Of a stretch of 64,000 nucleotides of DNA, positions 42,657 through 50,609 are shown piece after piece. How positions within the stretch are numbered: the first letter of the stretch is position 1; each line of letters begins with the position of its first letter. The DNA lies in the NCBI GenBank assembly GCA_902779075.1, contig CACZAK010000006.1, forward strand, positions 1-64,000, written 5' to 3'. This DNA is from an uncultured bacterium. Lineage in GTDB: Bacteria; Verrucomicrobiota; Kiritimatiellia; RFP12; UBA1067. Both the position numbers and the translations under genes were made by a program. Below the pieces are notes generated by a model. It had not been told where the DNA came from and did no database searches. It saw only the letters and a list, made by a program, of their open reading frames with translations.

Positions 42657-42770
42657 GGCGGGGATAGTATAGCAAAACCGTGATATGATTGCACGCCCCA
42701 ACGCCACCGGGGCGCATCTCCGACGTGTACTGTGGTTGAGGCGGTTCTGGCAAAGCGAAGCGAAATCGTG

Positions 42771-42776
42771 TATAAT
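42771..42776 (+). promoter_or_regulatory. -10 box for the glycerophosphotransferase gene
   Basis: TATAAT lies 20 bases upstream of the ATG at 42797. The -35 at 17 bases (TGGCAA) is weak. Confidence 0.45.
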
Positions 42777-42796
42777 AATGGCGTTCTTTTCCCGTT

Positions 42797-44134
42797 ATGA
42801 GAACGTCTTTGACAGTGAAAATAATCCGTCTCGTGACCGCGCTGATTCCCGTCAAGCGCGTGCGGCGGCGGCTGCGCGACCGTTGGATGGCCGCCGCGCG
42901 CGAGCATCGTCTGGCGCGCATGCTGCCGGTCGTCCGCGCGCGCTATGCGGCGCACGAAACCGCGTGCAGGGAAAAGCTTGCGCGCGGGGAGCGTCTGCGC
43001 GTGGCCTTCCTCGTGTGCGATGCGTCGATGTTCTCAGGGGAGAGCGTGTTCCTCAAAATGCGGGAAGATCCCCGCTACGACTGTTTCATTGCCGTTGCGC
43101 CCCGCGTCACGCGCGGCGAAGACTTCCTGCGGGACACGCTTAAAAAGACGGTCGGCGAGCTGGTCAAGCGGTATCCGCAGGCGGTCCGCGCGCTTTACGA
43201 TCCGGATGCGGGGAAGGCGGAGAAACTGGACGCAGATCTGGTGTTCTCGACCATCCTCTATGAAGACCAGACGCTGCCCGATTACACTACTGAGCGTCTT
43301 TCCGTCCACTCGCTCGTTGCAATCCTCTACTACGGCTACGGCGGGCTCTTCATCTCCAACGAGAAGAAGACGCCGTATTTGCCGAACATCGTCTTCGCCT
43401 GGCGCTACTTCGTCTCGAACGAGGCGACGCGCCTGATGAGCATCAAGAAGAACCCGTTGCTCGCGGAGAACGCTGTGACGGTGGGGTATGCGAAGATGGA
43501 CCGCCTGGCGACGATCCCGCGTCGGGAGCGCGCGGGGAAGACGATCCTGTTGTGTCCGCACCACACGCTCGACAAGATACCTGGCGCGCTCGCGCTTTCC
43601 ACGTTCCTCAAGAACGCCGATCTCTTCCAGCGGTTGCCGGAACTGTTTCCGAAGATCACGTTCGTGTTCCGTCCGCACCCGCTTCTCTTCCCGCGCCTCG
43701 CGACGGCGAAGTGGTGGGGGCCGGAGAAGACGGCGGCCTACGAACGGGCGATGGAGGCGCACCCGAACGTTGTCTTCCAGCGCGGCGGGGACTATTTCGA
43801 GGCGTTTCGGAACTCGGACGCGCTGATCCACGACTGTGGCTCGTTCCTTGCGGAGTATTTCTACACGGGGTGTCCGCAGTGCTACCTCCTTGAGAGCGAG
43901 GCGACGCTTGAGGAGCAGTTCCTGCCGTTTGCGCGGACTCTTGCGGAGCATGTGCGCAAGGCGTACACGGACGACGAGGTAATCGCCTTCATCCGCGACG
44001 TGGCGGCGGGACGCGATCCCGACCGCGAATCCCGTGCGGCGTTTGCGGCAAAGGAGGTGTGCGTCAATCACCCCGACGCCACCTCCGCAGTCATAGCCGT
44101 GCTGGACAACGCCCTCGGTATGGCCATGAATTAA
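42797..44134 (+). CDS. CDP-glycerol glycerophosphotransferase-like protein
   Basis: 445 residues. The C-terminal 250 residues follow the Glyphos_transf family: LLCPHHTLDK, FVFRPHPLLFP, the late NSDALIHDCGSFLAEYFYTG and CYLLESE. These use CDP-glycerol or CDP-ribitol to add polyol phosphate to a glycan. The N-terminal 100 residues are basic and helical and probably bind the inner membrane. It has no clear ribosome site, and is divergent from the cytidylyltransferase/LicD operon that would supply its donor. Confidence 0.87.
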   Translation: MRTSLTVKIIRLVTALIPVKRVRRRLRDRWMAAAREHRLARMLPVVRARYAAHETACREKLARGERLRVAFLVCDASMFSGESVFLKMREDPRYDCFIAVAPRVTRGEDFLRDTLKKTVGELVKRYPQAVRALYDPDAGKAEKLDADLVFSTILYEDQTLPDYTTERLSVHSLVAILYYGYGGLFISNEKKTPYLPNIVFAWRYFVSNEATRLMSIKKNPLLAENAVTVGYAKMDRLATIPRRERAGKTILLCPHHTLDKIPGALALSTFLKNADLFQRLPELFPKITFVFRPHPLLFPRLATAKWWGPEKTAAYERAMEAHPNVVFQRGGDYFEAFRNSDALIHDCGSFLAEYFYTGCPQCYLLESEATLEEQFLPFARTLAEHVRKAYTDDEVIAFIRDVAAGRDPDRESRAAFAAKEVCVNHPDATSAVIAVLDNALGMAMN

Positions 44135-44139
44135 CGCAT

Positions 44140-44287
44140 GCGGGATAACTCGCCAACGCCTATTTGACGATCCAGCGTCAATTTGCCGATCCCCAAACTG
44201 TCACGATTCTGAATGTTCAAGATACGTCCGTAGGACAATGTTGTTCTTGAAAATTGTCATGGTTGTTTCCAAATCCCAATACCTATG
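44140..44287 (-). repeat. Dispersed 130-150 bp element, copy 1
   Basis: Its reverse complement matches 62521-62652 over nearly its whole length, for example GGATTTGGAAACAACCA, CAAGAACAACATTGTCCT and TTGAACATTCAGAATCGTG. This copy has about 19 extra bases, a partial internal duplication of a GATCGxCAAAT segment. It fills the gap between two convergent genes. Confidence 0.88.
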
Positions 44288-44306
44288 GGGAAAACGCAGA
44301 TGTACC

Positions 44307-45296
44307 TCACACGTCGCACAACGCAGACTCCCAACGGTCCAGGAACGCCTTGCGTGAATAGACGGCCGCGAAGCGGCTGCAGGCGGTTTCGCCCAGACGC
44401 CTCCGCAGCTCCGCATCGCGCATCAACCTCGCCAGTCCCTCCGCGTAGGGCTCCACCTTACCCTCGCACAACAACCCCGTCTCGCCGTCGGTAACGATTT
44501 CCGCAACCGCCGGCGTCTCCGCGAGCCCAAGCACCGGCTTGTGAAACACCGCCGCGTCTACGACCGTCAGCGGACCGCCCTCGTTCGCGGACGGAAACGC
44601 GACAAAAGCGCAAGACGAATATGCCGCCGTCAGATCTTTGCAGTACCCCGCGAACACGACGCGGTCCACCAACCCCGCCGCCGCCACGCGCGCACGCAGC
44701 TTTTTCTCGTATGACGCCTTCCCCGTCCCATACAGAACGACACGCCACTCAGGGAAATCGCCCGCCACACGCGCAAAGGCGTCAATCAGGAGAGTTTGCT
44801 GCTTGTCGGCGTTCAACGCGGCTGGGTAGATGATCGTCTGCCCGTCGTCGGAAGACGAGTCACAAATCCCGAAACGCGAGGCGTTGCCAATCACGCACAC
44901 ACGCCCCTGATACCCCACCTTCCGCCTGAGCACGCCTTCGTGTGAAGGCACAAGCACCTGCACCGCGTCGGCCAGCGCAATCGCGCGACGGATGGCACGG
45001 CACCGCCGCCACCGGCGAAGCCAATGACGGAAGGGATAGAGCGGGTGCGTGTGGCACTGGAGGATCGTCTTGACCGGCGGACGGTTCCGCCCGCCATCCG
45101 TCAGCACCAGGATTTCGTTAGTCCCAGCGGCAATGCAGACATCGCAGCCGGAAATGCGTCCCCGCACATCGGCATCCGCATCCGTGACCACCACCACGTC
45201 GTACCCGCGCTCGCGTAGGCCGTCGATCAGGAACTGCACGGCCATGTCCGCCCCGCGCTGGGCGGCAAACGTATCCTTGTAGACTGCTATCTTCAT
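44307..45296 (-). CDS. GT4-family glycosyltransferase
   Basis: 329 residues from the ATG at 45294-45296, which overlaps the deacetylase stop (ATGA). The N-terminal Rossmann domain begins MKIAVYKDTFAAQRGADMAV. The C-terminal donor domain has TIIYPAALNADKQQTLLIDA, VVFAGYCKD and the GT4 signature FPSANEGGPLTVVDAA with the E-x7-E pattern. It transfers sugar from a nucleotide donor in surface-polymer synthesis. It is the last gene of a six-gene minus-strand run that starts with the Gfo/Idh/MocA gene. Confidence 0.9.
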   Translation of the reverse strand: MKIAVYKDTFAAQRGADMAVQFLIDGLRERGYDVVVVTDADADVRGRISGCDVCIAAGTNEILVLTDGGRNRPPVKTILQCHTHPLYPFRHWLRRWRRCRAIRRAIALADAVQVLVPSHEGVLRRKVGYQGRVCVIGNASRFGICDSSSDDGQTIIYPAALNADKQQTLLIDAFARVAGDFPEWRVVLYGTGKASYEKKLRARVAAAGLVDRVVFAGYCKDLTAAYSSCAFVAFPSANEGGPLTVVDAAVFHKPVLGLAETPAVAEIVTDGETGLLCEGKVEPYAEGLARLMRDAELRRRLGETACSRFAAVYSRKAFLDRWESALCDV

Positions 45297-46039
45297 ATCT
45301 TGTACTTTCCCCGCGTGGCCAGCAAATAGGACTGCCACGTCCTCATGCCGCGCGGAATGATCTGACGGTGGATTCGGTAGGGGTCTGTCCCCACAGGACG
45401 CATCTTCTTGACCATCGCGGCGGCGAAACGGTAGCCCGCCGCGACGACTTCCGACACGATGTCGTCGTTCTCGCCCCCGCAAGGATAGGCGAACGAGGCA
45501 ATCGGGTGCCCGAGGGCCGCTTCAAGGTCGCGCTTGTTCGCGCGGATCTGCTCGCGCGCTTCCGCAATATCCACGGACGTCAAAACGCAATGTCCTGAAG
45601 TGTGTCCCCCGATCTCGACCAGCCCGCTCGCGTCCATCTCGCGCAGCTGTTCGCGGGAGAGGAAACGCGGATCGTCAAAGCGGCTCGTGACGAAACAGGT
45701 CGCCGGCACGTTCTGCCGCCTGAGAATGGGCAGCAGCTCCACGTAGTTGTCAACGTAGCCATCATCGAACGTCAGCACCACGTCGCGCGGACCCGGATCG
45801 GACGCCGCGTCGGTGAACGCCCTAAATCTATAGCCGCCCTTGAGCAATCTGACAATCAACGCCTCCAACTCGCGCGGGCGGATCGTGTTGTTGGGACAGG
45901 ACGCATCCACCACCTCGTCTGAAACGGAATGGAGCATCAGGAACGACGGCACGCCGCGCGGCCAGCGCGGCCACCACCACGTACACTTGCAGAGGGCGTA
46001 GATCGCCAGCACAATGAGGGTGAGGCCTGCGTAAATCAT
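45293..46039 (-). CDS. Polysaccharide deacetylase (NodB domain)
   Basis: 248 residues with one N-terminal membrane helix (LTLIVLAIYALCKC). The NodB motifs are VLTFDDGYVDNY (catalytic base and metal Asp), GGHTSGH (metal His pair) and SFAYPCGGEND. It removes N-acetyl groups from surface glycan at the membrane. Four-base overlaps link it to the kinase gene upstream and the GT4 gene downstream. Confidence 0.92.
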   Translation of the reverse strand: MIYAGLTLIVLAIYALCKCTWWWPRWPRGVPSFLMLHSVSDEVVDASCPNNTIRPRELEALIVRLLKGGYRFRAFTDAASDPGPRDVVLTFDDGYVDNYVELLPILRRQNVPATCFVTSRFDDPRFLSREQLREMDASGLVEIGGHTSGHCVLTSVDIAEAREQIRANKRDLEAALGHPIASFAYPCGGENDDIVSEVVAAGYRFAAAMVKKMRPVGTDPYRIHRQIIPRGMRTWQSYLLATRGKYKI

Positions 46040-47394
46040 GGTGAGACCTTACCTGCGCTGATGGCATCGGGGTCGCGTCCGTCGACGTCCGTCCCGCCGC
46101 GCGCGCGGATCGTATCGAGGCGCTTGCGCGCCTGGTTGCGCCGCTTGCGCGACCGCCACGGCACGTGCGACTGGATCATCAGGCTGAGGGCATACGCGCC
46201 CAGCACCAGACGCGCCCCGAGCGGAGGACGCGCGGTAAACGCGATGTCCGGCATCGCCGCCAGCTTGCGGCGCGCCTGCGCCACGGCGTCGGTCGCCGGC
46301 AAAAGCGCGAGAACGGCGTCAAGCGCCGCGCGGTCGTCCCAGCACCCGCAGGGCGTGTTGTGGTTCACGCCGAACACGACGTAGAGGAACTTCGGATGCG
46401 CAGCCACCCACGGATCCTCGCGGTAGTCGTTCCGGTCGATGGACATCTGGAAGTCGATCACCTTCAAGTGCCCATCCGCCCCCAAGAGGAAATTGTCGGT
46501 GTAGATGTCGCGGTGGAGGATGCCCGTCTCGTGCAGGGCCTTCGCCAGCGTGAGGATGTCCGCCGCGAACCCGTCCGCCTGCGCCTCCGTCACCCCGCGC
46601 ATGAGCAGGTCCGTCAACGACGGCCCACCCACCTTCTCGGTCACGACGAACGCCCGACGACCGTCATCTGACGTCCAGACCGCCAGCGGCTCCGGCACCA
46701 CAAGCGGCGCGACGGCGCGGAGACGCGACGCGAGCCGGAACTCGTTTCCGATCGACCATGCGCACGTCGAGGAACACTTCACGATGGCGTCGCGTCCCTT
46801 GAACTGCCCCTCGAAGAACACGTCATTGATGTACTTGTTCTCGAGGACCACGCGGCAGCGGGAAAGACCCATGTCCGCGCCCACGCCGTCGACGATACTC
46901 CTCCATGCGGCTTCGGCGGGGATGTTGAGGCGGACGTCATCCGGCACGCCGCGCTCCCACTCCTCCGCCGTGTGGCCGGTCAGGAGAAACACGTCGCGCG
47001 CAAATTCCCTTTGGCTCGTCGTGCCGTGGACGCGATGCTTGCGTCCCGCCCACTCGCGGTAGCGCGCCTTGAGGTCGTACATCAGCTCGTTGGCGATGTA
47101 GTATTTCTCGTCGCGCGCCCAACGCGAACCGTAGGTGGGATTCAAGTTGCGAACCACAATCAACAGGAAACCACCCCCACCGCATTTGCGTACCTTGAGC
47201 GGCCCGTCCAGCGGCTTCTTCCCGCCGTAGAAGGCCGGATACGCCTCCGCCGCAGGACCCGAGAAGGCCAGTTCCCATTTCCCGAGAATCTCAATATTCT
47301 TCTGCTGTTCGAGGTCTTCGAGAATCCGCGCCTCGACGCAACGCGCCTTCTCCCAGAGAACGAAGAGATGGAGCTCGCTGGGCTGTCCGCTCAT
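46036..47394 (-). CDS. Two-domain protein: unknown N-terminal domain plus LPS-kinase-like domain
   Basis: 452 residues. Residues 1-150 form a domain (LFVLWEKARCVEARILEDL, AFYGGKKP, GGGGFLLIVVRN) that I associate with surface-polysaccharide loci, but its activity is not known to me. Residues about 190-400 have the kinase fold: a Lys in GRDAIVKCSS, catalytic loop LHRDIYTDNFLL and metal motif VIDFQMS, as in WaaP/heptose kinases and small-molecule kinases. It probably phosphorylates an outer-surface sugar or lipid intermediate on the cytoplasmic side. It overlaps both neighbours by four bases. Confidence 0.75.
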   Translation of the reverse strand: MSGQPSELHLFVLWEKARCVEARILEDLEQQKNIEILGKWELAFSGPAAEAYPAFYGGKKPLDGPLKVRKCGGGGFLLIVVRNLNPTYGSRWARDEKYYIANELMYDLKARYREWAGRKHRVHGTTSQREFARDVFLLTGHTAEEWERGVPDDVRLNIPAEAAWRSIVDGVGADMGLSRCRVVLENKYINDVFFEGQFKGRDAIVKCSSTCAWSIGNEFRLASRLRAVAPLVVPEPLAVWTSDDGRRAFVVTEKVGGPSLTDLLMRGVTEAQADGFAADILTLAKALHETGILHRDIYTDNFLLGADGHLKVIDFQMSIDRNDYREDPWVAAHPKFLYVVFGVNHNTPCGCWDDRAALDAVLALLPATDAVAQARRKLAAMPDIAFTARPPLGARLVLGAYALSLMIQSHVPWRSRKRRNQARKRLDTIRARGGTDVDGRDPDAISAGKVSP

Positions 47395-48989
47395 TCACGC
47401 CCCTCCTTCATGCGGAGCGAGTACAGCCGCTCATCGTCCGCGTCGCCGCCGTCCGACACCATCACCAGCGTTCGGTCGCCATTGCCCAGCACCGGCCCAA
47501 GACACACGCCCTCGTAGTTCGCCGAACCCGTGTCCGCGCCGAAGAGAAGTTTCTTGGCAATGGGACGCTCCACGTCGATGGACGCCTCCCGCGTCGGACG
47601 CACGGCGTAGAGTCGCGCCCGATATGACGGATCAACGCCCTTCCGGCTCAACTCGCGTTCAAGGACGAGGAGTGTCCCGTCCTCCAGCGCACACAGGTCG
47701 GAAACGCCCGACCGCATCCGCTTCGTTTTCCCGCCGCCGATGGCGTCAGTGAGGTAGGCCCATTCTCCGTCCTGCGCCCACGCCGTGCCGTTTTGCCGCC
47801 GGAACCTCGTCAGGCGCACAACCGTGCCCTTTTCCACACTTGAAACATCTCCGTCGCCCGAAAGAGCCTCTTCGTTCGCCGTCCAGAGGAATTCGCCATT
47901 CGGCGACAGGGCCAACGCCTCCAGTCCCCGGTTCCTGCGTCTTTTCCGCTGGTGTTCGGGAAGTCGCACCTCTGCAACGTTCTTTCCCGATGCGGGATCG
48001 ATTTCATAAATCGTCTGCGCCGCCTCGTCTGTCACGAACACGGTACGATTCTGCGGATTCCATGCAATGCCTTCATTGTCTTTTCCCACGCGCACGTTCC
48101 GTCCCATCACGCAGTTCGTGATCATGCCGGTCGCCCGGTCGATGCCGATCTGCATCGGCCAGACGCCGCTGCCGTCGTCGCTGACGGCGTAGTAGCTGTC
48201 GCCGTCCACATACGTGATGCCGCTCAGTTCCTCTGGCACGCGGGGGCGGATGAACTCGCCAATCGGGGAAATCTTCGGTAATCCCCGCACGTCCATTGTA
48301 GCCACCCATTGCGTTGTCGGCCAAAGCGCCCATGTCGCCGCCGCTATTCCGGCGCACACGGTGCCAACCGACGCCACGCGCCTGAAAACGCCCCACCGCT
48401 GCCAGGGCGCCACGCCCGCCGCCGCGAATTCAACCGCCATGCGGTCGACCCCGCACTCGAGGCAGGCGCTCACCCGGTGGTGTCCCTGGCGAAGCGAATC
48501 CGCAAGGCCGCCCGTGCGGCATAGCATTACCGCGATGGGCTTGTCGTCGCGGTAGCCGTCCCGCTTCAGGCTCGTCAGCAGCCTGCTCATGCTCGCCGCA
48601 CGGTCCTTGCCGGCGCGCTGCTGCGGATTGTCCGTCGTGCGGATCGCCCGCTCGATCTTCATTCCCCGCACGGCCTTCGCCGAGATGTGGTAGACGCGAG
48701 AGCCATGGTAGCGGTAGTGGTTCCGGCACACGCGCACCAAAGTCCCGGGCAGATTCCACCGCGAGACGGAAGGCACGAACACCACCCGCACGTCAACCGT
48801 GCCGCCCGCACGCCGCGCAATCTCATCCCGACCGCGCACTAGCGAATCGGGATGTCCCTTGCGGATGAGCAGTACGACACGGTCAGACGGCAGTTCGCCA
48901 GCGGGGATGGACTCACCCGCATAGTCTGGCACATCGTCGAAATCCGCCGCTTCCAGCGGATAGACGTGCGATGACCAACCGAGGCGCAT
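47391..48989 (-). CDS. Fusion of ParB-like domain, membrane helix and esterase-like-phytase propeller
   Basis: 532 residues from the ATG at 48987-48989, two bases after the stop of the oxidoreductase gene. Residues about 60-200 look like a ParB/sulfiredoxin-type domain (VMLCRTGGLADSLRQGHHRV and GVDRMAVEFAAAG). A membrane helix follows (GTVCAGIAAATWALW). Residues about 225-530 have repeated propeller strands of the esterase-like phytase/SdiA-regulated type (LSGITYVDGDSYYAVSDDG, DNEGIAWNPQNRTVFVTDEA, LEALALSPNGEFLWTANEEA). This order puts a nucleotide- or phosphate-handling domain on one side of the membrane and a phosphodiester-cleaving candidate on the other. It is part of the polymer operon. 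Confidence 0.72.
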   Translation of the reverse strand: MRLGWSSHVYPLEAADFDDVPDYAGESIPAGELPSDRVVLLIRKGHPDSLVRGRDEIARRAGGTVDVRVVFVPSVSRWNLPGTLVRVCRNHYRYHGSRVYHISAKAVRGMKIERAIRTTDNPQQRAGKDRAASMSRLLTSLKRDGYRDDKPIAVMLCRTGGLADSLRQGHHRVSACLECGVDRMAVEFAAAGVAPWQRWGVFRRVASVGTVCAGIAAATWALWPTTQWVATMDVRGLPKISPIGEFIRPRVPEELSGITYVDGDSYYAVSDDGSGVWPMQIGIDRATGMITNCVMGRNVRVGKDNEGIAWNPQNRTVFVTDEAAQTIYEIDPASGKNVAEVRLPEHQRKRRRNRGLEALALSPNGEFLWTANEEALSGDGDVSSVEKGTVVRLTRFRRQNGTAWAQDGEWAYLTDAIGGGKTKRMRSGVSDLCALEDGTLLVLERELSRKGVDPSYRARLYAVRPTREASIDVERPIAKKLLFGADTGSANYEGVCLGPVLGNGDRTLVMVSDGGDADDERLYSLRMKEGRE

Positions 48990-48991
48990 CG

Positions 48992-50461
48992 TTACAGGCG
49001 CGCAAAGTCCCAGTCGCCACGCTTCGGCGCCTTGAGGAACGCGTTCGCCTCTGCCTTGTTCGTGAAGCACATCTTCCGCGCGTCGAACGCCAGCTCCTCG
49101 CCAGGATACCGGAGCGACACGCAGCCGATCAAGAGGGCCTCCGTGAGGGGTGCCGCGTAGGAGAGCTTCGAGCCGCACTTCTCGAGGTCGCACACGAGAC
49201 AGGCCTCCACAAACTCGCGGTAGTGGCTGTACTTCGCCGCCGCTTCGCCCTTCGCAAGCGCGGCGTCGAACGCCGCCTTGTCGCCCTCGATGCAGACAGG
49301 CTTCGCCGCATGCGAACCGCCAATGGAGGTCGCCTTGGTGCCCACGATGATCAGGCCGTTGCCTGGCACGGACGGAACGATCTTCGCCGGCGCCTTGTAG
49401 GGCTTGCCATCTTTCTTGGCCTTTTTGGCCTTCTTCGCCTCGGCGTCGGTGGCGCACTTCAGCGCGAATTCCTCAAGGCCAGCGATGGCCTTCATGTCGG
49501 GCTTCACGTGTCCGTCCGTCCATACGAGCTTGACGCCGTTCGGAATCCACTTGTTCGGCGCGAACGCCATCTCGATGCGCGACTTCTTCGGATAGGCGAC
49601 GCCCACGGGGCCCTCGCCGAAGGTATCGCCCGTTACTTTCGTCGGCAGGCCAAGCTCAAACGTCCAGAACGCCGGATCGGCGTTGTGAACCGCCATGTCG
49701 CCGATCGCGCCGCAGCCGTAGTCCCACCAGCCGCGCCACTTGAAGCGGTGGTAGGCGCTCGAATAGCCGTGGTCGGCGCTCGGACCGCACCAGCAGTCCC
49801 AGGAATCAGGCGCGAAGTGCGCCGGCACCGGTTCAGGCTTCGCGTACTTCTTCATACCCTGCGGCCACACCGGACGGTCGCTCCAGCTGTAGATTTCCTT
49901 GATTTCGCCCCACGCGCCGGCATCGCGCAGCGCCTTGTAGCGCCACACGCCCGGATGGCCCTGGTTGCCCATCTGCACCACGCGGCCCGTGCGGAGAGAG
50001 GTTTTTAGCATCAGCTCGCACTCCTCCACGGTGCGCGCGAGCGGCTTCTGCACGTACACGTGCTTGCCGGCGTTCATGCAGTCGATGGAGATGTAGGCGT
50101 GCGTGTGGTCGGGCGTGCCCACCTGCACGGCCTCGAACTTGTCGCCCATCGTCTTCAGCATCTTGCGGTAGTCGGTGAACTTCGGGATGCCGGGGTACTT
50201 CTTCTCCCAGTGGGCGAACATCGAGGGGTCGATGTCGCAGATTGCCACGAGTTCACAGCCCGCGCTGATGAGGCTCTCCGTCGCGGCCCGGCCCATGCCG
50301 CCGCAGCCGATGGACGCGATCTTGAGCTTGCGCCCCGCAACCTTGCCCTTGAACGCGTCCTGCGGCGCAAGGTCGATACCGGCCGCGCCGAGCGAAAGCC
50401 CGAACGCCCCGATTCCCGTCATAAACGCGCGCCGCGTGGGCGCAAACTGCATCGTTTTCAT
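48992..50461 (-). CDS. Tat-exported Gfo/Idh/MocA-family oxidoreductase
   Basis: 489 residues from the ATG at 50459-50461, with GAAAGGAAAAC upstream. TRRAFMTGIGAFGLSLG is a twin-arginine signal. The Rossmann motif is IASIGCGGMGRAATESL, then GTPDHTHAYISIDCMNAGKH and the family EKP-type motif as VQKPLART. C-terminal residues include GQGHP-like GNQGHPGVWRY and the WGG-rich WWDYGCGAIGDMAVHN. Exported members of this family act on sugars or glycosides with bound NAD(P). It starts the surface-polymer run; the upstream gap holds a 9-base repeat block. Confidence 0.92.
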   Translation of the reverse strand: MKTMQFAPTRRAFMTGIGAFGLSLGAAGIDLAPQDAFKGKVAGRKLKIASIGCGGMGRAATESLISAGCELVAICDIDPSMFAHWEKKYPGIPKFTDYRKMLKTMGDKFEAVQVGTPDHTHAYISIDCMNAGKHVYVQKPLARTVEECELMLKTSLRTGRVVQMGNQGHPGVWRYKALRDAGAWGEIKEIYSWSDRPVWPQGMKKYAKPEPVPAHFAPDSWDCWCGPSADHGYSSAYHRFKWRGWWDYGCGAIGDMAVHNADPAFWTFELGLPTKVTGDTFGEGPVGVAYPKKSRIEMAFAPNKWIPNGVKLVWTDGHVKPDMKAIAGLEEFALKCATDAEAKKAKKAKKDGKPYKAPAKIVPSVPGNGLIIVGTKATSIGGSHAAKPVCIEGDKAAFDAALAKGEAAAKYSHYREFVEACLVCDLEKCGSKLSYAAPLTEALLIGCVSLRYPGEELAFDARKMCFTNKAEANAFLKAPKRGDWDFARL

Positions 50462-50525
50462 TTCTGGTTTTCCTTTCGGCCGTCCATTATACCAAAAATT
50501 CGTGGGTCGTGCGGAGCGCGGGGCA

Positions 50526-50600
50526 TCCGGAATATCCGGAATGTCCGGAAAACCCGGAAAATCCGGAATGTCCGGAATGTCCGGAAAATCCGGAATATCC
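50526..50600. repeat. Nonamer tandem repeat (8 units)
   Basis: Eight 9-base units on the pattern TCCGGAAxx (TCCGGAATA, TCCGGAATG, TCCGGAAAA, CCCGGAAAA, then a partial repeat of the order) plus TCC. It lies between the oxidoreductase start and the stop of the giant gene. Confidence 0.95.
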
Positions 50601-50609
50601 AAGGCCCGC

